From contig CP036434.1 of NCBI GenBank assembly GCA_007751475.1, positions 6,515,524 through 6,579,523 of the forward strand: a stretch of DNA of 64,000 nucleotides, in the 5' to 3' direction. Origin of the DNA: Saltatorellus ferox. Lineage in GTDB: Bacteria; Planctomycetota; UBA1135; GCA-002686595. Positions within the stretch are counted from its first letter, which is position 1. Every line of letters begins with the position of its first letter. The notes under the pieces were generated by a model. That model ran no database searches. It was not told the DNA's origin and saw only the letters and a list, made by a program, of their open reading frames with translations. The translations under genes were made by a program, and so were the position numbers. Below are positions 27,643 through 37,972 of this stretch, piece by piece.

Positions 27643-27817
27643 TCGCCGCCGCCACACCGCACAACTGAAGTGCCCCCGCCTCGCTCAAACAGGCGCCAGA
27701 GCCCGGCGCTTGGAGGCCTCATCCCCGATGTGGGCAGAATTTTGAGGATTCACTGACCTCGCAAGCGACGGCGTCCGTGCTGCTACCGGATCCGGACGTC
27801 GGATCCCCGGATCTCCC

Positions 27818-27857
27818 CTCTGGCCTCTCTCTGGCCTCTCTCTGGCCTCCCCCTGGC
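27818..27857 (+). repeat. 11-bp tandem repeat upstream of the beta-helix gene
   Basis: CTCTGGCCTCT twice, CTCTGGCCTCC once, then a partial CCCTGGC, ending 17 bp before the ATG at 27875. Copy-number change here would alter leader or promoter spacing rather than the reading frame. Confidence 0.75.
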
Positions 27858-27874
27858 TGTCGCCCCCTCCCACC

Positions 27875-29941
27875 ATGCGCTTCCTCCGACTCCTTGCTGT
27901 TCTGACCTTGGCTTCCATCCCCGCTGCTGCCCAGGACACCTGCCTCACCCCGGTACTCCTCGGCGGCGGGACGACCCCCATCAACTTCCAGGGGATGACG
28001 CTCGACACGACGTACGGCAACGGCACGTGCGTATTCGCACCGACCCGCGACATGTGGTTCTGCTACGTTCCCTCGAGCTCCGGCGACATGCGGGTCCGCT
28101 TCAACGGCAGCGAGTCTGGCATGCTGATCCAGGTCTACCGCGGCGAGTGCGGCTCGCTGCAGCTCCTCGGGTACTCCGATTGCAGCGCCATGGGCCAGCT
28201 GGCGAGCGCGACCGTGGTGGCGGGCGAGCGCTATCTCATCCGGCTCACCGACCGCGCCTCGTTCCCGACCAGCGGCACCATCAACGTCAACGAGGCGTTC
28301 ACGCCGACTGATCGGCGGATCTACGTTGACGCGAGCTCTTCCGGCGGCGATGGCTCCTCGTGGTCGAACGCGCTCGAGTTTCTCCCGGAAGCCCTCGAGC
28401 TCGCGCACCGTTCGGCCCCCTACGAGTCCGACAACCAGCAGCCGGTCGACGTCTGGGTGCGCCGTGGCACCTATCGCACCGATGAGTCCGAGTCCGCGCC
28501 ACAGGGCAGCGACGACCGCTCCGCATCGTTCATCCTTTGCGACAACGTCCGGATCTACGGCGGGTTCGCGGGCGACGAACAGCACCTCAGCGAGCGAGTC
28601 CTGTTCGACCCGACGAGAATCTCTTTCCTCAACGGCTCCATCGGTCCGCAGCCGGGGATCGAGGACAACGCGTACCACGTCGTCCGTACCGAGGCCAGTC
28701 ACTCAGCCACCACGGTCGCGCTCCTCGACGGCTTCCACGTCACGTCCGGCAACGCCAATGTCGCGAGCTCCAGCTCGGATGACGCCCACGGAGGTGGGGT
28801 GCTCGTGGCGTCGGGAAAGTGCGTCGTCGCCAACTGTACGCTGTCGTTCAATGAGTCCTACTGGGGCGGAGGAGGCGCGGCAGTGCGTGCCGGTGCCGAC
28901 GCGACATTCGCCAACTGCCGCTTCGAGTACAACCGCTCCGCAGGTGGCGGTGGCCTGATGGTGCGCGATGCCACCGGCCGCGCATACCAGTGCCTGTTCC
29001 TGGAGAACCGAGCCACGGTCTTCGGCGGTGCGATCATGGCGGGGCCGAATGCCGGTAGCTTCGAGGTGAACCTGGCGACTCTGGTTCGGAACCTCGCCCC
29101 GACAGCAGCAGGGATGCTCGTCGCGAGCGGCACGGACGTCAGGCTGGAGCTCGCGCTCTTCCACGATAACTCCGGCGGGCCTTCGGGAACGGGGGACACG
29201 GCTCGGGTCAACGGCGGCGCAACGCTCTACAGCGACTACCTGTACGCGCCGGACGTGGCCACGAGCATCTTCGCCGAATCGGGAGGAAGCTCGGTCGGCA
29301 ACAACGTCTTCGACCTCGCGGATGACCGCCCGAACTTCGACCTGCTTTGGGAGGACGAGTCGAACGGCAACTTTCGAATGGGCTGCAACTCGTACTTCGC
29401 CAACGAGGGTTTGGCCACGAGGCGCGCGCCGGACGCGGGCGACATCGATCAGGACGGCGATGCGGCCGAGTTGACACCCCTGGATCTGATGCTCGGCGAG
29501 CGCGTGGTCGACAGCCGCGTCGCGCCTTCCGCGTTCGAACCCCAGGCGGTGGCGAGGAGCTTCTGCACGCCGCTCCCCAACGCTGGCTACGCCGAGGGCG
29601 CAAGGCTTCTCTTCTACGGTTCCCAGCGCGTCGCGGACGATCGAGTCATCCTCCGTGCGATCGGGGTACCCAACTCGGCGGGGATCTTCTTTGTGGGCCT
29701 GAACCCGATCTCGCCGGTCATGATCGGGCAGGGGAACCTGTGCGTCGCCGCGCCGATCCGCCTCCCGCTCGCGAACACCGTCGGTGACGCCCTGGGCCGT
29801 CAGCTCGATCTTGGGGTCGAACCGCTTCAGTCGCTCGTCGTTCCCGGGCAAAGACTGTACTTTCAGGCCTGGTTCCGGGACTCGAGCATGGGCGCTCCCA
29901 CGTTCAACTTCTCCTCGGGGGTCTACGTCGACTTTCTATGA
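27875..29941 (+). CDS. secreted right-handed beta-helix protein with WFRD-type C-terminal domain
   Basis: A 688-residue exported protein. Signal peptide MRFLRLLAVLTLASIPAAAQ, then a PPC-like beta domain (residues 20-145, MWFCYVPSSSGDMRVRF), then a DUF1565/parallel-beta-helix region starting IYVDASSSGGDGSSW with repeated N-x-A, GG and C-x-F rungs (GGGVLVASGKCVVANCTLS, GGGGAAVRAGADATFANCRF), and finally the lineage C-terminal domain (GNLCVAAPIRLP, LYFQAWFRDSSMGAPTFNFS). A D-rich DIDQDGDAAEL calcium-type motif precedes that domain. It is 27 bp upstream of the Ser/Thr kinase gene, so the two may be cotranscribed. A surface or extracellular polysaccharide-related role is guessed from the fold. Confidence 0.8.
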   Translation: MRFLRLLAVLTLASIPAAAQDTCLTPVLLGGGTTPINFQGMTLDTTYGNGTCVFAPTRDMWFCYVPSSSGDMRVRFNGSESGMLIQVYRGECGSLQLLGYSDCSAMGQLASATVVAGERYLIRLTDRASFPTSGTINVNEAFTPTDRRIYVDASSSGGDGSSWSNALEFLPEALELAHRSAPYESDNQQPVDVWVRRGTYRTDESESAPQGSDDRSASFILCDNVRIYGGFAGDEQHLSERVLFDPTRISFLNGSIGPQPGIEDNAYHVVRTEASHSATTVALLDGFHVTSGNANVASSSSDDAHGGGVLVASGKCVVANCTLSFNESYWGGGGAAVRAGADATFANCRFEYNRSAGGGGLMVRDATGRAYQCLFLENRATVFGGAIMAGPNAGSFEVNLATLVRNLAPTAAGMLVASGTDVRLELALFHDNSGGPSGTGDTARVNGGATLYSDYLYAPDVATSIFAESGGSSVGNNVFDLADDRPNFDLLWEDESNGNFRMGCNSYFANEGLATRRAPDAGDIDQDGDAAELTPLDLMLGERVVDSRVAPSAFEPQAVARSFCTPLPNAGYAEGARLLFYGSQRVADDRVILRAIGVPNSAGIFFVGLNPISPVMIGQGNLCVAAPIRLPLANTVGDALGRQLDLGVEPLQSLVVPGQRLYFQAWFRDSSMGAPTFNFSSGVYVDFL

Positions 29942-29968
29942 GCGCCTCGCGCGCCCCCTACCGCCACC

Positions 29969-32174
29969 ATGGATGCACGCCGATACGAGCAACTCAGCCG
30001 CGCTTTTGAGGAGGCGGTGGACCTCCAGGGCGCGGAGCGTATCGCGGTCATCCAGGCCCTGGAGGTCGAGGACGCGAGCCTCGCGGCGGAGCTGCGAGCC
30101 ATGCTCGCGAGCGACGAGGAGAGCCGCGTCCAGGAGGCCTTCGACGAGGAGGCGCTGCGGCGGAACCGCGACGCGTTCGACGGCGTCGTCGCCGACGGGG
30201 CGACGACGCTGCCCACCGGGGACCTGGTCACGCCGGCGCGAATCGGGCCGTTCCGCGTCGTGAGGCTCCTGGGCCAGGGCGGGATGGGCGCGGTCTACCT
30301 GGCGGAGCAGACCGAACCGTTCGTGCGGACCGTGGCGGTCAAGGTCATCCGCTCCGGTCTCTCGCGCAAGAGCATCACCCGGCGATTCGAGTTGGAGCGC
30401 GAGGCTCTGTCTCGGATGGACGACCCCGGAATCGCCCGCGTGCTCGACGCGGGGCTCGACGACGACAAGCGGCCGTACTTCGCGATGGAGTACGTCGAGG
30501 GTCAGCGGCTCGACGTGTTCTGCGACGAGCGAGGCCTCGACGTCGAGGCGCGGCTTCGGTTGCTGCTCGAGGTCGCTCGTTCGGTGCAGCACGCTCACCA
30601 GCGCGGGATCCTGCACCGCGACCTGAAGCCGAGCAACCTCCTCGTCTCCACCCAGGACGGCGCGACGAGGACGAAGGTGATCGACTTCGGCCTGGCGCGG
30701 GCGGTCGACGCGCGCGCGACTCTCGGGACGATGACGACGGACGGTGAGGTGCTGGGGACCCTGGCGTACATGAGCCCTGAGCAGGCGCGGCTCGTGGATG
30801 CCGACGTCGATACGCGCACCGACGTCTACTCGCTCGGGATCGTGATGTACGAGCTTTTGACCGGTCGACTGCCCGCCGAGGACGAGCGGGGCCGGCGCTC
30901 GCTAGCGAACCTACTCGACCGCGAGCGCTCCTCCGTCCGGCCGAGCAACCGCTTCGCCACGGAGCTGGACACGCGCCACGCAGTGCGCCGCGCCGCGACG
31001 ACGCGCGGGCTGCGCCGCGTGCTCAGCGGGGACCTCGACTGGATCGTTCTACGCGCGATCGAGCCGCGACCGGATGACCGCTACGCGTCGGTCTCCGAGT
31101 TCGCGAACGACATCGAGGCTTACCTCGAGTACCGCCCTGTCGTGGCCGGACCACCGAGCACCCTCTATCGCCTGAAGAAGCTGGTGAGGCGGCACCGACT
31201 CGCCGCGGCGGGGATCGCGACGGCGCTCGTGGCGCTCGTGGCGGGGGCCATCGTGAGCGCGGCCATGGCCTGGCGTGCGTTGGAGGCGGAGGACAGAGCG
31301 CGGTCGACGGTGAGGGAGCTCGAGGCACAGAACGACGTGCTCGTGCACATGCTGTCCACGTCGGATACCCGCCACGAGGGGATCGAGGCGACCCTTGGTG
31401 ATCTCTTGGAGCGGGGAGCGAGCTACGTCCGTGAGCGCTACCCCGAGCGCCCGCGGACGCTCGCGACGGTGCTCGGCACGATCGGCGCGACCTACCGCGA
31501 GCAAGGCGTGCTCGACGATGCCGAGGCGTGCCTGCTGGACGCGATCGAGGCGTGGGAGAGGGTGGACGACGCAGACCCAACCCAGCTCCCCTTCGTGCAC
31601 AACAGCCTCGGCGTCCTTTACTCGCGGATGGGTCAGACGGACAAGGCGATCGAGCGATTCGAGACCGCGCTGCGGCTGATGAGCGCCGAGCCCCCGTCCG
31701 AGGAGAGGCGCTCCGCGGAGGCGGTCTGGAGCTTCAACCTCGGCCGCGTGTACATCCGGGAAGGGCGCACCGACGACGCGGAGCGCTGGATGCAGCGCGC
31801 GCACGCGCTGCACGGGACCCTCGATGGGGACCAGGAACGGCTCTACTTCTCGCACGTCGGCCTCGGCGAGGTCGCGCGGTCGCGCGGGGACTACGAAGCG
31901 GCCGTGACCCACTTCATGCGCGCGCTGGACCGAGCGCGGAAGAAGTTCCCGGAGGGGCACGTGATCGAGGCCGCCGCGCTCCAGCAGGTCGGGGTCGCGC
32001 TGATCGCTGCCGGAAGGATCGAGGAAGCGTCCGAGTACACGGCGAAGGCCCTGCGCATCGCCGAGACGCAATACGAGGAGGGCACGGTGTACATGGAGGT
32101 CTACGCGAGCGCTCGCGTCGAATGGTGCATTCGAACGGGGCACGGGGAAGAGGCGGATCGGATCCTGCGCCCGA
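29969..32174 (+). CDS. transmembrane Ser/Thr protein kinase with TPR-like domain, 3' end cut by IS91-like copy D
   Basis: About 735 residues. Kinase domain about residues 92-385: glycine loop LGQGGMGAVYLAEQ, catalytic lysine in VAVKVIRSG, HRDLKPSNLL, DFGLARA, and GTLAYMSPEQ. A single membrane helix follows (RLAAAGIATALVALVAGAIV), then extracytoplasmic TPR-like repeats (AIEAWERVDDAD, NSLGVLYSRMGQTDKAIERF, LGRVYIREGRTDDAERW). The last native codons are GEEADRILRPN; at 32175 the element supplies GLPSGVSTPR-type codons from other frames and a stop in-frame immediately after NG. The kinase and most repeats are intact, so function may survive. Such kinases in Planctomycetota often work with ECF sigma factors; none is adjacent here. 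Confidence 0.9.
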
Positions 32175-33658
32175 ACGGATAGGACTTCCAAGCGGGGTGT
32201 CGACACCCCGGTAACCGTAGCCTGGGGCCTGATTCTTCGCTACCCCCATCCTCGCGGGCCACGCGGGAGCGCCCGGGCAGCCATCGGGCTCTTCGCTGAG
32301 CCGAACTCGCCCGATTTCGCCCCCTCCGACGAGCACCACCGGTTCGCTTCACCACGACCTGCAGCCAGCACCCTCCCCAAGAGTGCTGGCTGATCTCATA
32401 TCGCCGAGCCCGATGGCCCGCGCGCCGCTCTTCCGCAGCGCCCTACTTCCCGAAGTCCAACCGCCCCTGCCGTGGCGGCATCGGTATTCGGACCTCGGGC
32501 TCTGCCGGTGGGGAACGGCTCGGCCCTGGCGACGACGGGTCTCTCCCACCCAGCGAATCGGATGACCTCCTCGCCGCCGCTCTCACGCCCTCCAGCACCT
32601 TCCGCGCTGTCTCCGGATCTGTGATCACGGAGATCATGTGCCTGCGCCCGCGGCAGCGCGGGCGCTTGAGAACATCTTCCGAAAACACCCGCTTCAGAAG
32701 ATCTGCCCAGCGGATGTACCTCTGGTCCTTCGACCGCTCCTCCGCACTCTTCGAGCCGTCTTCATCGGCGACGTCCACATCCTTCGGCTCCTTCCGAACC
32801 ACGGGACGCGGCACCACCAGATCACGCAATGATGAGGCCGGGGCCAGCACTCCCTGATACGTCAGCTGATGCTCGCGCGGATGCGGCGCGAGCGCCGCCA
32901 GTCGAGCCATGAACTGGTACGGCGTCATGACGAAGCCCTTGGTCCCATCACGCCAGGCCTTGCGCAGCAGCCACGAGACCATCCCATCGGGACGGACATC
33001 GAAGCGTTCCAGACTGATGGCGGGTCTTGTCACGTAGCGGCAGAGCTTCTCCAGTTGCGCCCGCTGACCCTTCCGGATCAGCGCACGCAACGAGAACCCG
33101 TCAGCGTTCACCACCAGTGGAGGCGGCACGTACTGACTCCCCCAACCCGACGACTGGAACGCAAGGCCGAGATCAGGGTCGATTAGGCGCTTCAGCGGCT
33201 GCCCAGCACCAGCACCGAAAGGCACCAGCGACTTCACCGAGGCAGCCTTCAGGGCCGGAAAGAACGCATTCTCACGCGCGTCGCCAAAATCGAGAAGCGG
33301 CTGCTCATCAGCGCCCGCGTCCGCGTACTCCCAAGGGCGGTCGTCACCTTTGCGTAGGGGCATACCGAGTGCGATCGGGTCGAGGGAGAAGCGCTTCAGC
33401 ACACGACGGATGCGCGCGATCGTGTCGCCGTGCACACGCTCGACCTCCGCCGACGTCAAAGGATCCGCGGGCAGAAAGACGGGAGACTCGAAAGCGCTGC
33501 GCGTGACGTACACACCGTCTAGATAGAGGGAGTGGAAGTGAACATTAAGTCCCAACGAGGATTCAAAGCGCTGCGTCGAGTTCACGGCGCCGATGTCGAG
33601 CCGGACCCGGACCGGACTCTGCTGCGAATCGGCTTCCCTGTTCGACTTGCGTTTACCG
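32175..33658 (-). mobile_element. IS91-like element copy D (longest)
   Basis: Constant end at 32175 with the palindrome CGGGGTGTCGACACCCCG close by, and the longest interior of all copies: it runs past the HUH motif to VRLDIGAVNSTQRFE and about 60 bp further before it abuts the terminus of copy E at 33659. Copies C, D and L are almost identical in their shared parts, so this subgroup spread recently. Confidence 0.85.
32443..33658 (-). pseudogene. IS91-like transposase, longest fragment (copy D)
   Basis: Ends RQGRLDFGK and reaches N-terminally through LNVHFHSLYLDGVYV and STQRFESSLG. The normal IS91 N-terminal zinc-binding domain is absent; codons further upstream in the same frame come from copy E's end sequence. 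About 400 residues of transposase-like sequence remain. It is the best starting point for rebuilding the family consensus. Confidence 0.82.
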
Positions 33659-33955
33659 ACGGATAGGTATTCCAAGCGGGGTGTCGCCACAGTCGTCACC
33701 CTAGCCTGAAGCCCGATTCTGCACCACCCCCTCCCGCGCAGGGCACACCGCAGCGCCCGAGCGGTCATCGGGCTCTTCGCTGAGCCGAACTCGCCCGATT
33801 TCCCCCTCTACGAACGGCACCACAGGTTCGCTTCACCACGACTCGACGCCAGCACCCTCCGCAAGGTGCTGGCTGTGTCCATTTCATCGAGCCCGACGGC
33901 CCGCGCGCCGCTTTGCTGCTGCGCCCTACTTCCCGAAGTCCAGCCGCCCCTGTCG
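33659..33955 (-). mobile_element. IS91-like element copy E, terminal 300 bp, diverged
   Basis: Terminus AC, GGATAGGTATTCC at 33659, then a diverged version of the end region (CTGAAGCCCGATTCTGCACC) up to the CAGCCGCCCCTGTCG next to the transposase stop, where it stops. More divergent than copies B, C, D and L, so older. Confidence 0.75.
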
Positions 33956-34099
33956 CACCCCTGAATCCCCGGCGACTTCCTCCCAGCTCAGGCCACTGAG
34001 GATCACGTCCAGGGCGCCCACAGACGATGGACGGGCGCTTCGAGGTTTGGGTGAGAGAACCTGGACCTCCATCCCCCGCCGAAGAAGTGCGTCGACTTG

Positions 34100-34126
34100 C
34101 CACCCCGCTTGGAATTCCTATCCGTT
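34100..34126 (+). mobile_element. IS91-like solo terminus in reverse orientation
   Basis: On the minus strand: AC, GGATAGGAATTCCAAGCG and GGGTGG, matching the outermost 25 bp of the element end and nothing beyond. It points leftward, opposite to copies D and E. Confidence 0.55.
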
Positions 34127-34165
34127 TGCCAAGTGGGTCAGTTTTAGATTGCCGTCTCCAAGTGC

Positions 34166-34374
34166 CTTGCGGAGGGTGCTGGCTGTAGGCCGTGGTGAAG
34201 CGAACCGGTGGTGCCGTTCGTAGAGGGGGAAATCGGGCGATTTCGGCTCAGCGAAGAGCCCGATACTCGCTCGGGCGCTGCCGTGTGGCCTGTGGGGAAG
34301 GGTGATGGCGAAGAATCAGGCCTCAGGCTACCGTGGGGGACATATCGCCACCCCGCTTGGAAGTCCTATCCGTT
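34166..34374 (+). mobile_element. IS91-like element copy G, terminal 200 bp, reverse orientation
   Basis: Terminus at 34374 read on the minus strand (AC, GGATAGGACTTCC), then the end region through CCTGATTCTTCGCC and the GAGCCGAAATCGCCC block to GCCAGCACCCTCCGCAAG at about 34166. Together with copies D, E and the solo end it forms a cluster of four element ends within 2.2 kb. Confidence 0.75.
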
Positions 34375-34531
34375 CTCGGTCAAGTTGGCTAGGCTCCTCA
34401 ACACGGCGCGGGATTCTCGTTTCAAGCCTGCCAAGGTATCGCCCGCCATCCGCGCCTCTCGAATCGCACCGCCTTGTGCAGGCTGGAGACGTCGACCTTC
34501 GTTGATTCGTAGGTTACACTTCTACAACCAC

Positions 34532-36168
34532 ATGGTTATGAACTCATTCGCCTCTCGCCTCTCGCCTCTCGCCTCTCGCCTCTCGCCTCTCGCCTCTCGC
34601 CTCTCGCCGCGGGACTAGCGCTCATCGGCAGCGCCTCCGCGTTTCAAGGGCCCGATGTTATTCGAGTCAATGACGACTCGTCTGCCACGATGCCCGATGG
34701 ATCGAGCTGGTCAGCCGCATTCCCGACACTTCAGGACGCATTCGATGCGGTCGTCCCAGCGAACGAGACCATCATTCTCGTCGCTCACGGAGTCTACCGA
34801 CCAGCGCCACCACCGACGGGTGACACGCGGAACCGCTCGTTCGAGTTCAGCGTTGATTGGACCAACGTTCGAGTGATCGGAGGCTTCCTAGGCCTCCCCG
34901 GACCTGCCGGGGAGGATCCGGACAATCCAGACGGGAGCCCTGTTCGCACAGTGCTGGACGGCTCGCCCTACATGGACGCCGGCAACCAGATCGACGCGGC
35001 GCTTCATGTCGTTGCGTTCCCGGAATCCACACAAACGCCGAGCTTTCCTCCACAGTTGAGCTTGGAGAACCTCGCGGTGACTGGAGGACGTGCCAATGAC
35101 GACGGCTCTCAACTCGGCAACTACGGTCGCGGCGTTGAGGGGGCAGGCATACTGATCGAATCGAGAGGCAACGTTCTCCTCGATCGCGTGACAGTCGTTG
35201 ACAACTGGGCGGGACTGGAGTCCTCCATGGTGGGATTCGACGAATCCCATGGCGGAGGCATCTACGTCAACCAAGGTGGCCTATTGGCCTCGACCAGGCT
35301 TCGCTCGTGCACCATTCGGGACAACCACGCCGAATTGGGCGCTGGGATCTACTGCGAAGGAGGCGCGGCCCTTCGCGGCGGGAATTGCCGCTTCTTTGGA
35401 AACGGGCGCCTTGAGATGAGCGCAAACCCGGCATCTGGCCTGGCACCTCAGTGCCTGGCCGGTGGAGCCATCTACCTCCACCGACAGACAGACTCCAAGT
35501 GGAACAACTCGTTGATCTACGACAACGTAGCGCGAGAGTCTGGTGGAGGGCTCCACTGGGAACCCTACCCCAACAACAACCCTGGAGACTATGAGCACTC
35601 GATGACCCACTGCACCGTCACCCTGAACGTGATTCTCGGCGACGATCAAGGAGGAGGCACGTTCGCTCCCAGCACCATGCGAGGGGCAGGCATTCACGTG
35701 TCAGAGGCTGGCCAGGATCAAGGAACGAAACGCTTCTACGTCAACAACTCTATCGTCTACGGAAATCGGGTCGGGCGGGAGATCACTGTCGTTGGCAACT
35801 CCACGAGTGGCCTTAGCGGCGCGTTCGTGCGCTGCGACTTCAGCGACGTCGGACAGGTCGGCGAGATCGACGTCAGCGTCACCTCCACCCTGGACGTCGG
35901 AGTGGAGCTGACTCCGAGTTGCATCAACCAGGTACCCTTCTTTATGGACATTCCCGGTCGGGACTTCCGTCTCCGCGGTTTGATGATGAGCAACCCATCT
36001 CCCTGCGTCGACACAGCAAGTTCAGCTCTCATCGGGCTCGATATCGTCGACATTGATCGTGACACATTCACGAATGACGACCTTGCTCTGGATTTCAGCC
36101 TGATGAATCGCGAGGCGACGACCTCCGGGGGCGCCGCTGTTCCAGATATGGGAGCGTATGAGCAGTAG
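34532..36168 (+). CDS. secreted beta-helix protein, signal peptide out of frame by repeat number (phase OFF)
   Basis: Body (from about 34607) encodes AAGLALIGSASAFQGPDVIR, the end of a signal peptide, then a right-handed beta-helix protein of about 510 residues (SWSAAFPTLQDAF, GGGIYVNQGGLLASTRLRSC, NNSIVYGNR, ending PDMGAYEQ). The start codons at 34532 and 34538 open MNSFASRLSPLASRLSPLAS but with eight copies of a 7-bp repeat this frame ends at the TAG at 34616-34618. Six or nine copies would join start and body into one continuous signal peptide. No other in-frame start exists between the stop at 34510 and the repeat. The ATG at 34690 would give a protein without export signal. Lacks the WFRD-type C-terminal domain. 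Confidence 0.75.
34551..34606 (+). repeat. eight tandem copies of a 7-bp unit (CCTCTCG)
   Basis: Perfect heptanucleotide tract inside the signal-peptide codons of the beta-helix gene. Seven is not a multiple of three, so each gain or loss by strand slippage changes the reading frame, the hallmark of a phase-variable locus. The tract encodes a repeating LSPLASR heptapeptide, which suits a hydrophobic signal region in the ON state. Confidence 0.92.
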
Positions 36169-36269
36169 CCAGGTGTAGCCACTGAAACGAGGGCTCCAAG
36201 GTGGGTTCGGCAGGAATACAGATTGCCTCCGGCCCACGTCACGCTCCTTCTGCAAACGAACCAAAAGCC

Positions 36270-37853
36270 ATGTTGATTCCCTCTTTCGCGCTAGTCTGTG
36301 CCTCACTCAGCCCGCTCCAGCAAACGGAGATCCATACCTTCGACTTGCCACAGTCCGGATACGGAGTCGCCATGGACCTCCACGGCGAGTGGCTTGCGCA
36401 AGTTTCGGTTGCAGCGGGCCACCCGCCTGTGCGGCTCCTTCGGCGTGGCCCGACGGGGTGGAATCGAACCTTGGGCACCTACGGCGCTGCCTTCACGGGG
36501 GCATTGGACTTGGGGCACGCCTCGATTGCCTTGGATCCACCGTTCATCATGGTTGGCGCGGGACGATCGAACAACAATGACGGAGGAGCGCTCTTCGTTC
36601 GGTTCGACACAGATGGATCTCTCATAGCAGAGGAGCGCTTCGACTATTGGCTTCCAGATGCACAATTCGGACAGTTCCTGGACATTGGTCACGACGGCAC
36701 CATCGCAGTTGGAATCCCCAACGCCGACTTCGCAGGAGACCCACTCCCCGGTGTAGGCGGCATCTCCATCGGCTCGATCGCTGCCGGCACCTACGCTGAG
36801 CACCAGCTCATTCGTCCCGGGCCGGCCCAGATGCTCCTGGGTGGATACGGTTTGGGAGTCAGCATCGAACTCGATGGCGATACCCTCGCCGTCGGTGCTC
36901 ACGGACTGAACTATCAGGGTGCGGTCCACATGTACGAGAGGGATGGGACTGGACTCTTCAGCTTGGTGCAGGTCATTCAACCACACGCCCCCTTCGATCT
37001 CGACCGCTTCGGGCGTGACGTCGCCGTCGAGGGCGACGTCATGGTGATCGGTGAGCCACGCTCCGGTGGGGCTGGCAGCGGGCGAGCCTACGTCTTCCGG
37101 CGCCACCCCGTAGCGAGGTCCTGGATACGAGGGGAGACGCTTCGCGCTGCCAATCCCCTGGGGACCGGCAATGTCGGCGACCGATTCGGAGATGATGTTG
37201 CACTGGACGACGGCTTGATCGCCGTCGGCGCACATCGCCACGATCAAACGGGGCGGGTCTACCTCTTCCGCCCGAGTGAGAGCGGTCGCTATCAACCGAC
37301 TGAGTCGTCCTACCTGACGAATAGCTTCGGCACGGCTGGCTTCGGCACGACCCTCGCGATGAAAGATGGTTTCCTCGCGGCAACGGCATCGTACGGCAGC
37401 CCAGCGGCCTTCGCGCTCTCCGTCAGCCCGGAGGTCGATTTCTGCGAGGGGACCCGGAACGGAGCTGCGAGCGCTCCCCACCTCGACACCTGGATCGACT
37501 CCACGGCTCATCATGCTGCGAGTGCATTGCCGAGGCGCGGCTTCGTCCTTTCCGCCGTGCCCGCTGGCACGCGCTACATCGTACTGGGTAGCCTGAACTC
37601 AGATGCCCTGGGAACCGGGGTCCTCTTCAGCACGCCAGGTCTCTGCCTGCGTCCACCCCTCATTCGAATGGGATTTGGCCGAACGGGCGGAACGGACGAG
37701 CTTGAGCTCATGGGCGCGAACGCGCTGTTCCCCATCGGGGACCAGATTCTGACGACGTTGGGCACGATCTTTTGCCAGGCGTATTGCGCCACCCCACCAG
37801 GGTCTGCTGGCCTCACAGGTTGGACCAACGGAATCGAACTGGCGATTGACTGA
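36270..37853 (+). CDS. secreted FG-GAP-like propeller protein
   Basis: About 527 residues from ATG 36270, which opens a signal peptide (MLIPSFALVCASLSPLQQ); the frame is open 23 codons further upstream. Repeats such as LDIGHDGTIAVGIPNADF, IELDGDTLAVGAHGLNYQGA, VAVEGDVMVIGEPRSGGAGS and VALDDGLIAVGAHRHDQTGR match FG-GAP/integrin-alpha-like propeller blades (GxxVAIxGDxxVVGAP pattern). The C-terminal 130 residues are a diverged form of the lineage C-terminal domain (GLCLRPPLIRM, IFCQAYCAT, GWTNGIELAID). Same strand as the beta-helix gene 100 bp upstream. Confidence 0.82.
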   Translation: MLIPSFALVCASLSPLQQTEIHTFDLPQSGYGVAMDLHGEWLAQVSVAAGHPPVRLLRRGPTGWNRTLGTYGAAFTGALDLGHASIALDPPFIMVGAGRSNNNDGGALFVRFDTDGSLIAEERFDYWLPDAQFGQFLDIGHDGTIAVGIPNADFAGDPLPGVGGISIGSIAAGTYAEHQLIRPGPAQMLLGGYGLGVSIELDGDTLAVGAHGLNYQGAVHMYERDGTGLFSLVQVIQPHAPFDLDRFGRDVAVEGDVMVIGEPRSGGAGSGRAYVFRRHPVARSWIRGETLRAANPLGTGNVGDRFGDDVALDDGLIAVGAHRHDQTGRVYLFRPSESGRYQPTESSYLTNSFGTAGFGTTLAMKDGFLAATASYGSPAAFALSVSPEVDFCEGTRNGAASAPHLDTWIDSTAHHAASALPRRGFVLSAVPAGTRYIVLGSLNSDALGTGVLFSTPGLCLRPPLIRMGFGRTGGTDELELMGANALFPIGDQILTTLGTIFCQAYCATPPGSAGLTGWTNGIELAID

Positions 37854-37972
37854 GTCGAGACGGCGACGGCTAGAGGCCCGGTGAGCACACTGTGAGCGAA
37901 CCCGCGAAGCGGGCAAAGGCCGAAGGCCTGCGTCTGACGCAGCCATGGCGTCGTCTGGGCGTGCTGGCGGTT

